Origin: Prochlorococcus sp. scB243_495L20
GTDB taxonomy: Bacteria; Cyanobacteriota; Cyanobacteriia; PCC-6307; Cyanobiaceae
NCBI GenBank assembly: GCA_000634215.1
Contig: JFLX01000001.1
Coordinates: 248,001 to 312,000, forward strand
DNA length: 64,000 nucleotides
Direction: 5' to 3'
Numbering within the stretch: position 1 is the first letter of the stretch; the number at the start of each line of letters is the position of its first letter. Below, piece by piece: positions 26,893 through 36,344 of this stretch. The notes beneath the pieces were generated by a model. That model saw only the letters and a program-made list of their open reading frames with translations, was not told the DNA's origin and ran no database searches. Made by a program: the position numbers and the translations under genes.

Positions 26893-28182
26893 ATGCATTC
26901 AGAAAATTTATTTAATAATTCTACTCAAATAGAAAACAATGCACCTTTGGCAGATCAATTAAGGCCAAAGAATTTGGAAGATTTTTTTGGTCAACAATCA
27001 ATCCTTCATAAGAATTCGCTTTTAAGAAGTGCAATATTAAACGATAAGATTAGTAATTTTATTTTTTCTGGTCCTCCTGGAGTTGGGAAAACTACTTTAA
27101 TTGAAATTATTTCCTTCACTACGCGTTCAAAATTAATAAAGTTAAATGCAGTATTATCAAGTGTTAAAGAATTAAGAAATGAAATTGCTAATGCAAAAGA
27201 TAGATTAATAAATTCAAAAAGAAAAACAATTTTATTTATTGATGAGGTTCATAGATTTACATCAGTTCAGCAAGATGCGTTATTACCTTCAATAGAAAAT
27301 GGAACTATAACTTTTATTGGTGCTACTACTGAAAACCCTTTCTTCGCGGTTAATAAAGCGCTTGTTAGCAGGTCTCGTATTTTTACATTACTCCCTTTGT
27401 CAGAAAATGATTTGGAGAAAATAATACAAAAAGTCATAACTCACTATTCCAATAAAAAAGATTCAAAAAAGGTTTATTTATCTCAAGATGCCATACGTCA
27501 TTTAATTAAATTTTCTGGTGGTGATGCAAGGACATTAATCAATGCGTTAGAGATGGCCATAGAAACAACTAGGGAAAATGATGCTAAAGAAATAAAGATT
27601 AATCTCTCAATAGCAGAGGATGCAATTCAAAAGAAAAATATTGTTTACGATAAGAATGGTCAAAATCATTACGATGTAATAAGTGCCTTTATCAAGTCCA
27701 TAAGAGGTTCTGATCCAGATGCAACTTTATTCTGGCTTGCGAATATGCTGGAGGCTGGTGAAGATCCTAATTTTATTTTTAGAAGACTACTTATCTCTGC
27801 AAGTGAAGATATTGGAATTGCTGATCCTAATGCCATAGTAGTTGTACAATCATGTTGTGATGCTTTTGATAGAGTTGGTTTTCCTGAAGGATTATATTTT
27901 TTAACGCAGTCTTCTTTATATCTAGCAATTTCTCCAAAAAGTAATAGTACCAAAAGTATTTTTAAAGCAATTGAAACAATCAAATCTATTAATGCTTTTG
28001 ATGTCCCACTTCATTTAAAAAATAATTCTAATAGTTATGTCAATCCTCATAATTATCCAGGTAATTGGGTCGCACAAGAATATCTTCCTAAATCTTTAAG
28101 AGATTTAAAAATATGGGAACCAAAGAATAATGGATGGGAAAAAACTCAATATGAAGAACTGCTTAGAAGAAAAGAAAATTAA
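26893..28182 (+). CDS. rarA: Replication-associated recombination protein A (RarA/MgsA) AAA ATPase
   Basis: The 429-aa ATPase acts at stalled replication forks. It has the RarA opening PLADQLRPKNLEDFFGQQ, Walker A GPPGVGKTT at residues 60-68, Walker B LFIDEVHRF near 115, sensor GATTENPFFAVN and arginine-finger region LVSRSRIF. The C-terminal tetramerisation part HYDVISAFIKSIRGSDPDATLFWLANMLEAGEDP is diagnostic. The stop overlaps the convergent phosphopantetheinyl transferase gene end by 4 bases. Confidence 0.93.
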   Translation: MHSENLFNNSTQIENNAPLADQLRPKNLEDFFGQQSILHKNSLLRSAILNDKISNFIFSGPPGVGKTTLIEIISFTTRSKLIKLNAVLSSVKELRNEIANAKDRLINSKRKTILFIDEVHRFTSVQQDALLPSIENGTITFIGATTENPFFAVNKALVSRSRIFTLLPLSENDLEKIIQKVITHYSNKKDSKKVYLSQDAIRHLIKFSGGDARTLINALEMAIETTRENDAKEIKINLSIAEDAIQKKNIVYDKNGQNHYDVISAFIKSIRGSDPDATLFWLANMLEAGEDPNFIFRRLLISASEDIGIADPNAIVVVQSCCDAFDRVGFPEGLYFLTQSSLYLAISPKSNSTKSIFKAIETIKSINAFDVPLHLKNNSNSYVNPHNYPGNWVAQEYLPKSLRDLKIWEPKNNGWEKTQYEELLRRKEN

Positions 28183-28835
28183 AAATTTCTTGAACAACAA
28201 ATAATCTCAGGATTAAAAGAAATTTTTTCTTCGTAGGCTAAAGCGATAGTCCAATTATGGAATTTAATCTGTGAATAATTTAAATGTATGTTTTTCTTCT
28301 CATGAATTAGCTCTTTTGGCTTTTCAAAAAATTGCCAATGGTTAATGTCTTGAGCTAATTTTCCATGATCCCATTTGATAGCCGCTTCAACAGCACACCA
28401 TTGATTTAATATCTTATCTTTTGTTAAGTAATTATTATGATTTGATTTATTGGTATGAAAAAAATATTTTTCTGCAAATTTTGTGTGGTTAAAATCTCTA
28501 TCTGTTCTCTCAATATCAATTCCTATTTTGCTTTTGTGCCAGACAATAGTAATGGCATCTTTACAATGACTTAAACTAATATTCCCCATTCCAGAGGGTA
28601 AAATTGGAGGTTCTCCAGGATGAGCATTAATTGGAATTTCTAGGGGGTCTAAATCAAAAAGTGTTGAAAGTGATTGTCGCAAATAAGCTCTTGTTTCTAA
28701 GAAAATCTTTGATCTTGAATTTGTTAGTTTTTTTGCAGTTTTAGTTTCTTCTACAGTTGCGACATCTTGCACACCTTTAATCTCATAAAACCAAATTTTT
28801 GGTATTTTATATTCATACTCATTTAATAATTTCAA
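28179..28835 (-). CDS. 4'-phosphopantetheinyl transferase (Sfp/HetI type)
   Basis: This 218-aa enzyme transfers phosphopantetheine from CoA to acyl carrier protein. Mg-binding residues lie in GIDIERTDRDF, and the WCAVEAAIKWDHGKL block is the W-x-x-x-E-A-x-x-K signature. The NAHPGEPPILPSGMGNISLSHC segment is also canonical. The start is TTG 28835; a stop lies two codons upstream, and the first predicted strand (IWFYEIKG) begins right after, so a later start would cut the fold. The start codon shares one base with the ATG of the divergent peroxiredoxin gene. Confidence 0.88.
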   Translation of the reverse strand: MKLLNEYEYKIPKIWFYEIKGVQDVATVEETKTAKKLTNSRSKIFLETRAYLRQSLSTLFDLDPLEIPINAHPGEPPILPSGMGNISLSHCKDAITIVWHKSKIGIDIERTDRDFNHTKFAEKYFFHTNKSNHNNYLTKDKILNQWCAVEAAIKWDHGKLAQDINHWQFFEKPKELIHEKKNIHLNYSQIKFHNWTIALAYEEKISFNPEIICCSRNF

Positions 28836-29302
28836 TGGCTCTTAAGGTTGGCGACAAAGCACCAGAATTTCAATTAAAAGATTCTTTCGAGAAAGAAGTT
28901 TCTCTAAGTGATTTTCAAGGTAAAAGAATAATACTATATTTTTATCCAAAAGATAATACTCCGGGATGTACTAAGGAAGCATGTAATTTTAAAGAGAATT
29001 GGGATCTACTCCAAAAAAATAATATTGTTGTGCTTGGTATTAGTAAAGACAATGCATCTTCTCATCAGAAGTTTATAGAGAAATTTAATTTACCTTTTAT
29101 TCTTTTAACTGATCCTGAACCCTTCAAAGTTTCTTCTGATTATGATAGCTATGGATTGAAGAAATTCATGGGAAAAGAATATATGGGAATGATGAGAAAT
29201 ACTTTTTTAATTGATCCTGAAGGTAATATCGAAAAAATTTACTTAAAGGTAAAAGCAGCAATAATGGCTGATCATATAATTGCAGACCTTGGGCTAAGTT
29301 AA
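28835..29302 (+). CDS. bcp: Thiol peroxidase, Bcp/PrxQ family
   Basis: This 155-aa atypical 2-Cys peroxiredoxin reduces hydroperoxides with electrons from thioredoxin. The motif PGCTKEACNF places the peroxidatic cysteine at 45 and the resolving cysteine at 50, the PrxQ spacing. The N-terminal LKVGDKAPEFQLKD and the YFYPKDNTPG loop are canonical. ATG 28835 gives the normal length. Its start codon overlaps the divergent phosphopantetheinyl transferase start, so its promoter must lie inside that gene. The end overlaps coaX convergently by 9 bases. Confidence 0.95.
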   Translation: MALKVGDKAPEFQLKDSFEKEVSLSDFQGKRIILYFYPKDNTPGCTKEACNFKENWDLLQKNNIVVLGISKDNASSHQKFIEKFNLPFILLTDPEPFKVSSDYDSYGLKKFMGKEYMGMMRNTFLIDPEGNIEKIYLKVKAAIMADHIIADLGLS

Positions 29303-29989
29303 TTTTTTTATGGACAGGTGATGAATAATCATCCCCTCCATCACTAAATCAGGAGCATTGATAATATTTTCTTTTTGAGTATTTATAGATTGTGTGAGTA
29401 ATTGAGAATCTCCTCCACAGATTATTAAAATATCCTTTTCGGGATTAAATAAACTATTAATCACGCCAGTAAGAGAGTTGATTACTCCTTTTAAAATTGC
29501 TTCTTCTGTATTAATTAAAAACTCTTTGATCGGAATATCATATTTTTTGGGAACTTTAAGATTTTTTGTATTTTGTTCCATTGATTTTAATTGTGTTAGA
29601 AAACCTGGAAGAAGTTGACCTCCAATAATAGATCCATTTGAATTAAATTTTGTTATTGATAATATTGTTCCAAAATCTGCAATTAGCAAATCTTTTTTGA
29701 GAGGATTTTCAATAATTTTTAAAGCGGCAATACAGGCAAGAGCTCTATCAACTCCAAAATAATCTGGAAGATTTGATAACTGAATATCTTTAGTTTTTAT
29801 TTCATTTTCTTTTTTCAGTAAAAAATTTGGTAGTTTTCCTACAGAAGCCCAAATTAATTGATCAAGATCTATATTTTCGGGAACTTTTTGCTCTTTTTGG
29901 GTATGGAAGAATTTAGATTGATTTTTAGAATATTTTGCCCAATGAAGCCTACTATTGCCTACTAATAAAAAATTTATATCTGAGACCAT
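29294..29989 (-). CDS. coaX: Type III pantothenate kinase
   Basis: This 231-aa CoaX-type kinase catalyses the first step of CoA synthesis. It shows the ASKHA fold signatures: the N-terminal LLVGNSRLHWAKY, GVDRALACIAA and DFGTILSITKF (the D-x-G-T phosphate motif), followed by GGQLLPGFLTQL and a late ICGGDSQLL. Type III kinases commonly replace CoaA in cyanobacteria. It is 15 bases downstream of cysH on the same strand. Confidence 0.9.
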   Translation of the reverse strand: MVSDINFLLVGNSRLHWAKYSKNQSKFFHTQKEQKVPENIDLDQLIWASVGKLPNFLLKKENEIKTKDIQLSNLPDYFGVDRALACIAALKIIENPLKKDLLIADFGTILSITKFNSNGSIIGGQLLPGFLTQLKSMEQNTKNLKVPKKYDIPIKEFLINTEEAILKGVINSLTGVINSLFNPEKDILIICGGDSQLLTQSINTQKENIINAPDLVMEGMIIHHLSIKKLT

Positions 29990-30004
29990 TGTTTTATGAT
30001 CAAT

Positions 30005-30727
30005 TCAATTATTAGTGTGTATCCCACATTCTTGTTTAATCCCACCAAATCTTGTATCTCTGCCCTTTTTTTCAATACCATCGGGACTGCTTGAATGCCA
30101 ATCTCCTACAGAAGAATAACCTTTTATAAAAAGTGGATGAGCAGGTAATTTGTTCTCTTCCATATAATAAAAAATATCTTTATTTGTCCAACTTAATAAG
30201 GGTCTTAAAGAGAGTCTTTGACGAATTATGTCTAGGAATTTCATTTTTTTTCTATTTTCTGTTTGACTTGATCTAACACCGCTTGCCCAGCAGAAAATAT
30301 CATATTTTTCTAGACCATTTTCTAAAGGTTTTATTTTTCTCAGTTCATGATACTTATCTAAATCACTCTCTTTATTTGTTTCCCAAAGTTTTCCGTATTT
30401 GGCTTCCATTCTTGCTGGAGATAATTCACTTTGTAGAACTTCAACTTCTAAGGATAAACTATTAATAAGCTTTTCAGCATAATGGTATGTTTCTGGAGGA
30501 AGGTAACCTGTATCTATCCAAAAAATTTTGATTTTTTTTTGTAGACGTAATTTATTGACCATATTTAAAAGTACTGATGACTGTATACCAAAACTTGTTG
30601 TAATAGCAAATTGATTATCAAACTTTTCATAACCCCATGTAAGCATTTCCTCAGGGTTCATATCTACAAGCTCTTGATTATATTTCCTTAAGTTGGTTTG
30701 AATATCTTTTTGGATTTTTTCAATCAT
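30005..30727 (-). CDS. cysH: Phosphoadenosine phosphosulfate reductase
   Basis: This 240-aa enzyme reduces PAPS to sulfite in assimilatory sulfate reduction. The catalytic cysteine is in the C-terminal QECGIH. The SFGIQSSVLLNMV segment forms the PP-loop-like nucleotide site, and WIDTGYLPPETY is canonical. The CC-x-x-RKxxPL cysteine pair of Fe-S-containing APS reductases is replaced by HELRKIKPL, so this is the cluster-free PAPS type. It lies directly upstream of coaX. The start is ATG 30727. Confidence 0.94.
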   Translation of the reverse strand: MIEKIQKDIQTNLRKYNQELVDMNPEEMLTWGYEKFDNQFAITTSFGIQSSVLLNMVNKLRLQKKIKIFWIDTGYLPPETYHYAEKLINSLSLEVEVLQSELSPARMEAKYGKLWETNKESDLDKYHELRKIKPLENGLEKYDIFCWASGVRSSQTENRKKMKFLDIIRQRLSLRPLLSWTNKDIFYYMEENKLPAHPLFIKGYSSVGDWHSSSPDGIEKKGRDTRFGGIKQECGIHTNN

Positions 30728-30822
30728 TATTCAGTTTGGTTATGAGTTTAATTTTATTTTGCTCAATTTAAAAATTATTCGTATAGTTTAATAATACATT
30801 TATGCATAACTATATTTATCTA

Positions 30823-32019
30823 ATGGAATCAATACAAAAACCAATAGTAATAGTTGGAGCAGGTTTTGCAGGTATGACATTTGCTTTGAATTTAAAAAAT
30901 CTTCATCCTTCTTTACCTATTCTTGTGGTTGATTCTGAAACTAATTTTATATTTAAACCTTTAATGTATGAAGTTTTAAGTAAAGAAATAAGAAGTTGGG
31001 AAGCCACCCCAAAATTTGCAAATATTTTTTCTGATGCAGGTATAACTTTTTTGAGAAATCATTTGACAAAGATTTCCTTCAAAGAAAATATTCTTGAATT
31101 TAGTGACGAATTAAAATTAAGTTATCAGTATCTTGTTATTTGTACAGGATCTATTCCAAATAGTTTTTTTATAAAAGGTGTAGATGAAAATTGTTATTTT
31201 TTTAATGATGTTCACGATCTAAATAAATTAAATTCTTTTTTAAAAAAATCACAAGATGCTACTGCGTTTCATAAAAAGTTATTCATAGTTGGAGGTGGTC
31301 CCTCTGGCATCGAGTTAGCATGCAAAATAAAAGATATATTCGAAGACCAATTTGAAATTAATGTAATAGAAAAATCAAACGAAATCCTCAATAAAAATAA
31401 AATTTTTAATAGAGAACAAGCAGAGAAGGCATTAAAAAAAAGAAAAATTAACGTTCTTTTGAATTCCACAGTTAAAGAAGTCTCACAAACTAAGATTAGT
31501 ATTTCTAGTGATGTTGGGATAACTTCCTTGGATAAAGATATTGTTATTTGGACTGCAGGTGTTAAACCTAATTTGTCATACTTAGAAACTGATCAAATAA
31601 CAAAAAAATTTGGGCGAATTTTAGTTAATAATAATATGCAAATAGAAAACCATAAAAACTGTTTTGCTATTGGCGATGTTTCAGTTATTGAAGGAATGGA
31701 GGATTTACCTATAACTGCTCAGGTCGCTATGCAGGAAGGAAATCATCTGGCTAATAATTTAGAACTTTTAATTCAAGGAAAGAATCCTTTACCCTTTGAA
31801 TTTAAAGACAATGGTGAAATGATTAGCTTAGGGATAGGAGAAGCTTCAATTTCTGGGCTTGGGGTTACTTTATCTGGGAAATTGGCATTTGAGGCAAGAA
31901 GACTTATATATGCTTCCAAGTTGCCTGATATTACTGAAAGCTTAAAATCTGCATCTTCATGGATATTCCAAAAAAAATCTATTTTTAAAAAGTTTCTTAA
32001 AAAAGATAATTTCAAGTAA
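30823..32019 (+). CDS. Type II NADH dehydrogenase (NDH-2), FAD-dependent
   Basis: The 398-aa flavoprotein oxidises NADH and reduces plastoquinone without pumping protons. The FAD Rossmann motif IVIVGAGFAGMTFALNL is near the N-terminus. The NADH-binding motif LFIVGGGPSGIELA lies near residue 150, and IWTAGVKPN and CFAIGDVSVIEG complete the family pattern. ATG 30823 begins MESIQKPIVIVGAG; an ATG at 30802 would add seven residues (MHNYIYL) and cannot be excluded. It precedes the transport block on the same strand. Confidence 0.9.
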   Translation: MESIQKPIVIVGAGFAGMTFALNLKNLHPSLPILVVDSETNFIFKPLMYEVLSKEIRSWEATPKFANIFSDAGITFLRNHLTKISFKENILEFSDELKLSYQYLVICTGSIPNSFFIKGVDENCYFFNDVHDLNKLNSFLKKSQDATAFHKKLFIVGGGPSGIELACKIKDIFEDQFEINVIEKSNEILNKNKIFNREQAEKALKKRKINVLLNSTVKEVSQTKISISSDVGITSLDKDIVIWTAGVKPNLSYLETDQITKKFGRILVNNNMQIENHKNCFAIGDVSVIEGMEDLPITAQVAMQEGNHLANNLELLIQGKNPLPFEFKDNGEMISLGIGEASISGLGVTLSGKLAFEARRLIYASKLPDITESLKSASSWIFQKKSIFKKFLKKDNFK

Positions 32020-32068
32020 ACTTTTTTGAAATATTGTTTTTGGGTATATTTAGTTAAATAAGTTTCGT

Positions 32069-33877
32069 ATGAATTTAATTGCATTAGTTAGTAATAATTT
32101 TGATGCGTTTATAACGGTAGTTGTTTTAATAATGTCAATAATTTTGTTTATTAAAAATACCATTGCGCCAGAATTGACGGGTTTGTTATGTGTTGGAATA
32201 TTTATTGCTACAGGGGTTCTTTCTCCTGAAAAAGCTTTAGCTGGATTTGGTAGCCCATCCTTAATTACTCTTATGGGTTTGTTTGCAGTTTCTTCTGCAT
32301 TATTTAAAAGTGGTGCTTTAGACAGAGTTAGAGAATTGATTTCTTCTGAAAGTATTAGAACGCCAAGGAAATTAATTTCTTTAATAGCTTTTTTGATTGC
32401 TCCAATATCTGGAATTGTACCTAATACACCAGTTGTAGCATCTTTGTTACCCTTAATTGAAGGTTGGTGCGAGCGGAGAAATATATCACCATCAAAAGTT
32501 TTATTACCTCTTTCTTTCGCTACTTTACTAGGTGGAACCCTGACATTATTAGGTAGCTCAGTAAATCTGCTTGTAAGTGATATTAGTCAACAATTGGGTT
32601 ATGGAGCTCTGGAATTATTTAGTTTGACTTCAATCGGAATTCCTGTATGGCTTATAGGTACAACCTATATGATTCTAGTTTCTGACGTGCTTTTACCAGA
32701 TAGAGGAAGAGATAAGGAATTTATTAAAAATGGTGATATGAATATATATTTTACTGAAGTTACTATTCCCTCTACTTCAGAATTAGTTGGACAATCTGTC
32801 AGAAATAGTAGATTGCAAAGACGATTTGACGTTGATGTTCTGGAATTGCAACGAAATGGAAAAGTTATTCTTCCTCCTTTGGCTGATAGAAAGATTGAGC
32901 CGGATGATAGATTAATAATCCGAGTTACAAGAGCTGACTTGTTTAGATTGCAGCAGGAACATACCATTTTGTTAGGAGAAAACAAAACTTCTTTCGATGC
33001 AGCTAATGTTTTCTCAGATGATGAAGGTACTAAGACCTTTGAAGCCCTGTTGCCAGCTGGTTCAACTCTAGCGGGTGCAAGTTTGAGAGAATTAAGATTT
33101 AGGCAGCGTCATAATGCAACGGTTTTAGCATTAAGAAGAGGTCAACAAACTGTTCAGGAGAGATTAGGTCAAGCTGTTTTAAGGGCTGGAGATGTTTTAT
33201 TATTGCAAGCACCGTTAGATTCAATAAGAGGTTTGCAAGCTAGTAATGATTTACTTGTTTTAGATCAATTCGAAGATGACTTACCTTTTTTGATAAAAAA
33301 ACCTATATCAATTGCAATTGCAATAGGAATGGTAGTTTTGCCTTCGGTTTCTAATATTCCATTAGTAGGTTCAGTTCTTTTAGCAGTAATTGCTATGGTT
33401 GCTTGTGGATGTTTAAGACCTGCAGAGATTCAAAAATCAATTAGGTTAGACGTCATTTTATTGTTGGGGTCCTTATCATGTTTTAGTGTGGCTATGCAAG
33501 TAACAGGATTAGCAGATTTAATTGCTGTCAATCTAAATTTTGCCCTTAATGGAATGCCTCTGTATTTTGCACTAGTCCTAATTTTTGTATCGACAGTTAT
33601 TCTTACACAATTTATAAGTAATGCTGCTTCGGTTGCTTTGATTTTGCCTGTTGCTATTGAATTCTCAAATGTTTTAGGGATTTCACCAAGTGCTTTAATA
33701 ATGCTTGTTTTATTTGGTGCTAGTCAATCTTTTTTGACTCCAATGGGTTATCAAACAAATTTAATGGTTTATGGTCCTGGAAGATATAGGTTTTTTGATA
33801 TCGCAAAATACGGAGCTGGATTAACACTTATAATGTCTTTTACAGTACCGGCATTGATAATTTTAAATTACGGGTAA
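32069..33877 (+). CDS. SLC13 (DASS) family permease with two TrkA-C domains
   Basis: The 602-aa protein has about ten or more membrane helices split by a soluble insert. The N-terminal half (to about residue 210) contains SPSLITLMGLFAVSSAL and the clamshell motif SGIVPNTPVVASLLPLI. Two TrkA-C/RCK_C modules follow (about 215-310 and 315-395). The C-terminal half holds the second motif QFISNAASVALILPVAI. DASS members carry sulfate or dicarboxylates with Na+, and cyanobacterial RCK-containing forms are often annotated as sulfate transporters. ktrB starts 4 bases after it, so the three genes form one operon. Confidence 0.88.
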   Translation: MNLIALVSNNFDAFITVVVLIMSIILFIKNTIAPELTGLLCVGIFIATGVLSPEKALAGFGSPSLITLMGLFAVSSALFKSGALDRVRELISSESIRTPRKLISLIAFLIAPISGIVPNTPVVASLLPLIEGWCERRNISPSKVLLPLSFATLLGGTLTLLGSSVNLLVSDISQQLGYGALELFSLTSIGIPVWLIGTTYMILVSDVLLPDRGRDKEFIKNGDMNIYFTEVTIPSTSELVGQSVRNSRLQRRFDVDVLELQRNGKVILPPLADRKIEPDDRLIIRVTRADLFRLQQEHTILLGENKTSFDAANVFSDDEGTKTFEALLPAGSTLAGASLRELRFRQRHNATVLALRRGQQTVQERLGQAVLRAGDVLLLQAPLDSIRGLQASNDLLVLDQFEDDLPFLIKKPISIAIAIGMVVLPSVSNIPLVGSVLLAVIAMVACGCLRPAEIQKSIRLDVILLLGSLSCFSVAMQVTGLADLIAVNLNFALNGMPLYFALVLIFVSTVILTQFISNAASVALILPVAIEFSNVLGISPSALIMLVLFGASQSFLTPMGYQTNLMVYGPGRYRFFDIAKYGAGLTLIMSFTVPALIILNYG

Positions 33878-33881
33878 TATC

Positions 33882-35285
33882 GTGAAATTCACAAGTAAAG
33901 TTTATAAGTTAAAAGATGCTTACAAAAAGCTATCTGTACCTCAATTTACTATTGTTACAGGTTTATTTATTATTTGTCTTGGAACTTTAATTTTGAGTTC
34001 TCCATTATGTTCATCTTCAAAGGTTGGTTTGTGGGAAGCATTTTTTACATCAACTTCTGCTATAACCGTTACCGGCTTAACCATAATAGATATTGGTGTT
34101 GATTTAAATTTCTTTGGCCAAGTTTTCTTAGCTTTTATGCTTTTATCAGGTGGTCTAGGATTAATGGCAATTACAACATTTTTACAAGGGTTTGTTGTAA
34201 AGGGGACAAAACTCAGAACTAGATTAGATAAAGGAAAGACTTTAGATGAATTTGGAGTTGGAGGAATTGGTCGAACTTTTCAAAGCATTGCTATTACGGC
34301 GATTAGTATCATATCCTTGGGCGCAATTGTCTTATATTCTTTTGGATTTGTAGATATTCAAAATAATTGGGAAAGACTATGGTCCTCGATTTTTCATAGT
34401 ATTTCTGCATATAACAATGCAGGATTTTCGTTAATGTCAAATAGTCTTCAAGACTATAGAACCAATTATTTGGTGAATAGTGTTTTTGTTTTTCTCATTG
34501 TTATGGGTGGATTGGGCTGGCGGGTTATTGATGATATTTGGAGTCATAAAAAAAATCTTTCTTATAGGAAATTAAGCCTTCATTCCAGACTGGTTATTAG
34601 GACAAGTTTGTCTCTAATATTGTTTGGATCACTAGGATTCTTTATCACTGAATCATTGCTAAATAGTCAATTTTTTAATGATTTAAATTTGTTTGAACGG
34701 TTAATGTCATCTATCTTCGAAACAGTAAGTGCAAGAACTGCAGGCTTTACAAATTTTCCGATTTCTTTGAACTCTATATCAGATACTGGCCTCTTATTAT
34801 TAATGACACTTATGTTTATTGGAGCAAGTACCGGAGGTACTGGTGGAGGAATAAAAACAACTACATTTATTGCTTTAATGGCTGCAACTAGATCAACTTT
34901 AAGAGGTCAGAAAGATGTAATTATTAGCAATAGATTAATTTCAGATAAAGTTATTCTAAAAGCAGTTGGAATCACAGTTGGATCTTTGCTTTTTGTTCTT
35001 TTAATGGCAATGTTACTTAGTACAACTAATACTTTTGTTAAAAAAGAATCCTTTACATTTCTAGAAATTCTGTTCACTTGCATATCTGCATTTGCAACAG
35101 TTGGTTTTGATATTGGTTTAACTGCAAAATTAAATCATTTTGGTCAATTTATTCTTATTGTGGGTATGTTCGTGGGCAGACTTGGGATCCTTTTGCTTTT
35201 AAGTGCACTTTGGCAGGCTCTTTATAAGAGTAGAATAGATAGACAAAAGAGAATTGGCTATCCTAGGGCTGATTTATATGTTTAG
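33882..35285 (+). CDS. ktrB: Ktr/Trk-type potassium uptake channel subunit KtrB
   Basis: This 467-aa membrane protein forms a Na+-dependent K+ uptake channel. Four M1-P-M2 repeats each carry a selectivity-filter Gly: ITVTGLT (about residue 66), YNNAGFS (about 182), ARTAGFT (about 287) and FATVGFD (about 409). The gating-loop region GASTGGTGGGIKTTTF lies between repeats three and four. Translation starts at GTG 33882. It is followed by ktrA 18 bases downstream, whose product gates this channel. Confidence 0.93.
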   Translation: MKFTSKVYKLKDAYKKLSVPQFTIVTGLFIICLGTLILSSPLCSSSKVGLWEAFFTSTSAITVTGLTIIDIGVDLNFFGQVFLAFMLLSGGLGLMAITTFLQGFVVKGTKLRTRLDKGKTLDEFGVGGIGRTFQSIAITAISIISLGAIVLYSFGFVDIQNNWERLWSSIFHSISAYNNAGFSLMSNSLQDYRTNYLVNSVFVFLIVMGGLGWRVIDDIWSHKKNLSYRKLSLHSRLVIRTSLSLILFGSLGFFITESLLNSQFFNDLNLFERLMSSIFETVSARTAGFTNFPISLNSISDTGLLLLMTLMFIGASTGGTGGGIKTTTFIALMAATRSTLRGQKDVIISNRLISDKVILKAVGITVGSLLFVLLMAMLLSTTNTFVKKESFTFLEILFTCISAFATVGFDIGLTAKLNHFGQFILIVGMFVGRLGILLLLSALWQALYKSRIDRQKRIGYPRADLYV

Positions 35286-35303
35286 AATTGACTGAGTTTT
35301 ATT

Positions 35304-36008
35304 ATGGCTGATTGGTGGCAGTGGTCTCAAAAGAGAGAAAATGAAGCACTCACTTTTGCAGTTGTCGGCGTTGGAAGATTTGGAACCGCAGTTTGCAGAG
35401 AACTTATTAGTAATGGTGCAGATGTTTTGGCTGCAGATTATTCGGAAAAAGCTATTGATGATTTAAGGCAATTAGAACCTTCGATAGAAGCGAGAGTTGT
35501 AGATTGTACTGATGAAGAGTCTATGAAGGAATCGGGAATTCTTGAAATGAATACTGTTGTTGTGGGTATTAGTGAACCCATTGAAGCAAGTATAACTACT
35601 ACTCTTATTGCTAAGGATAGTGAAGGTAGCAAAGTTAAAAGAGTAATAGCGAGAGCTACCAGTGACTTGCACGAAAAAATGTTAAAAAGAGTAGGTGCAG
35701 ATAAAGTTGTTTTCCCATCTAGGATGCAAGGAGAAAGATTAGGTTTAGAACTAGTAAGACCAAACCTAATCGAAAGATTGGAACTAGATAATCAAACTGG
35801 TATAGATGAAATAACAGTTCCAGAGGAATTTATTGGTAGATCTTTAAGAGATTTAAATTTGAGGAAAAATTATTTAGTAAATGTTCTTGCTGCAGGACCT
35901 GCTGAAGAGTTAACAGTTAATCCTCCAGCAAAATATATTTTGGAAAGAGGAAATATTTTGGTAGTCATGGGTAAAACTGTAGATTTACAGAAATTGCCTC
36001 AAAATTAA
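35304..36008 (+). CDS. ktrA: Potassium channel regulatory subunit KtrA (RCK/TrkA)
   Basis: This 234-aa cytoplasmic protein forms an octameric ring that opens KtrB on ATP or NAD(H) binding. The nucleotide-binding Rossmann motif AVVGVGRFGTAVCREL lies near residues 15-30, with acidic D43 (AADYS) after the second strand. The TrkA-C domain spans about residues 150-232, with EEFIGRSLRDLNLRKNYLVNVLA. It is the last gene of the SLC13-ktrB-ktrA operon and converges on the RHH gene with a 6-base gap. Confidence 0.94.
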   Translation: MADWWQWSQKRENEALTFAVVGVGRFGTAVCRELISNGADVLAADYSEKAIDDLRQLEPSIEARVVDCTDEESMKESGILEMNTVVVGISEPIEASITTTLIAKDSEGSKVKRVIARATSDLHEKMLKRVGADKVVFPSRMQGERLGLELVRPNLIERLELDNQTGIDEITVPEEFIGRSLRDLNLRKNYLVNVLAAGPAEELTVNPPAKYILERGNILVVMGKTVDLQKLPQN

Positions 36009-36014
36009 TTATTT

Positions 36015-36317
36015 TTAATCAGATTTTTTATAGTATCTAATCCTTTGAGGAGCTCTTTTTAATCTTCTGACATTTTGTTTTTCAAGTTCATCTCTAAATT
36101 TATCAGTATTTAAATTATTTTCTGAAAGTGGTGATTTACTTTCTTTTTCGAAATATTTTTTTATACCCTCTTGTATTAACACTTTTGCCATATTACTTAC
36201 TGTCCTAGATTCATTATCGGCCAAAATAGTTAATTGCTCACATATTAATTCCGGAAGAACTACTTGAATTCTGGGGGATTTAGGCTTCCCATTAGTTGAG
36301 TTTTGGCGGGTAGCCAT
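36015..36317 (-). CDS. Ribbon-helix-helix (CopG-like) DNA-binding protein
   Basis: This 100-aa protein has an N-terminal RHH fold: the strand PRIQVVLPELI (residues 15-25), then helices CEQLTILADNES and TVSNMAKVLIQEGIKKYFE. The C-terminal part is basic (VRRLKRAPQRIRYYKKSD) and could add DNA contacts. RHH proteins bind as dimers to short repeats. A candidate operator with 11-bp arms lies just upstream, between it and the divergent gene, suggesting autoregulation and control of the small-gene island. No toxin-like partner is adjacent, so an antitoxin role is not supported. Confidence 0.75.
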   Translation of the reverse strand: MATRQNSTNGKPKSPRIQVVLPELICEQLTILADNESRTVSNMAKVLIQEGIKKYFEKESKSPLSENNLNTDKFRDELEKQNVRRLKRAPQRIRYYKKSD

Positions 36318-36344
36318 GAGTCAAAGTTGATAACTGTTACTTAT

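Noticed and set aside
36015-36317. RHH protein as antitoxin of a toxin-antitoxin pair
   Set aside because: No toxin-like gene is adjacent or overlapping; the neighbouring 112-aa protein shows no ParE/RelE or HicA pattern.
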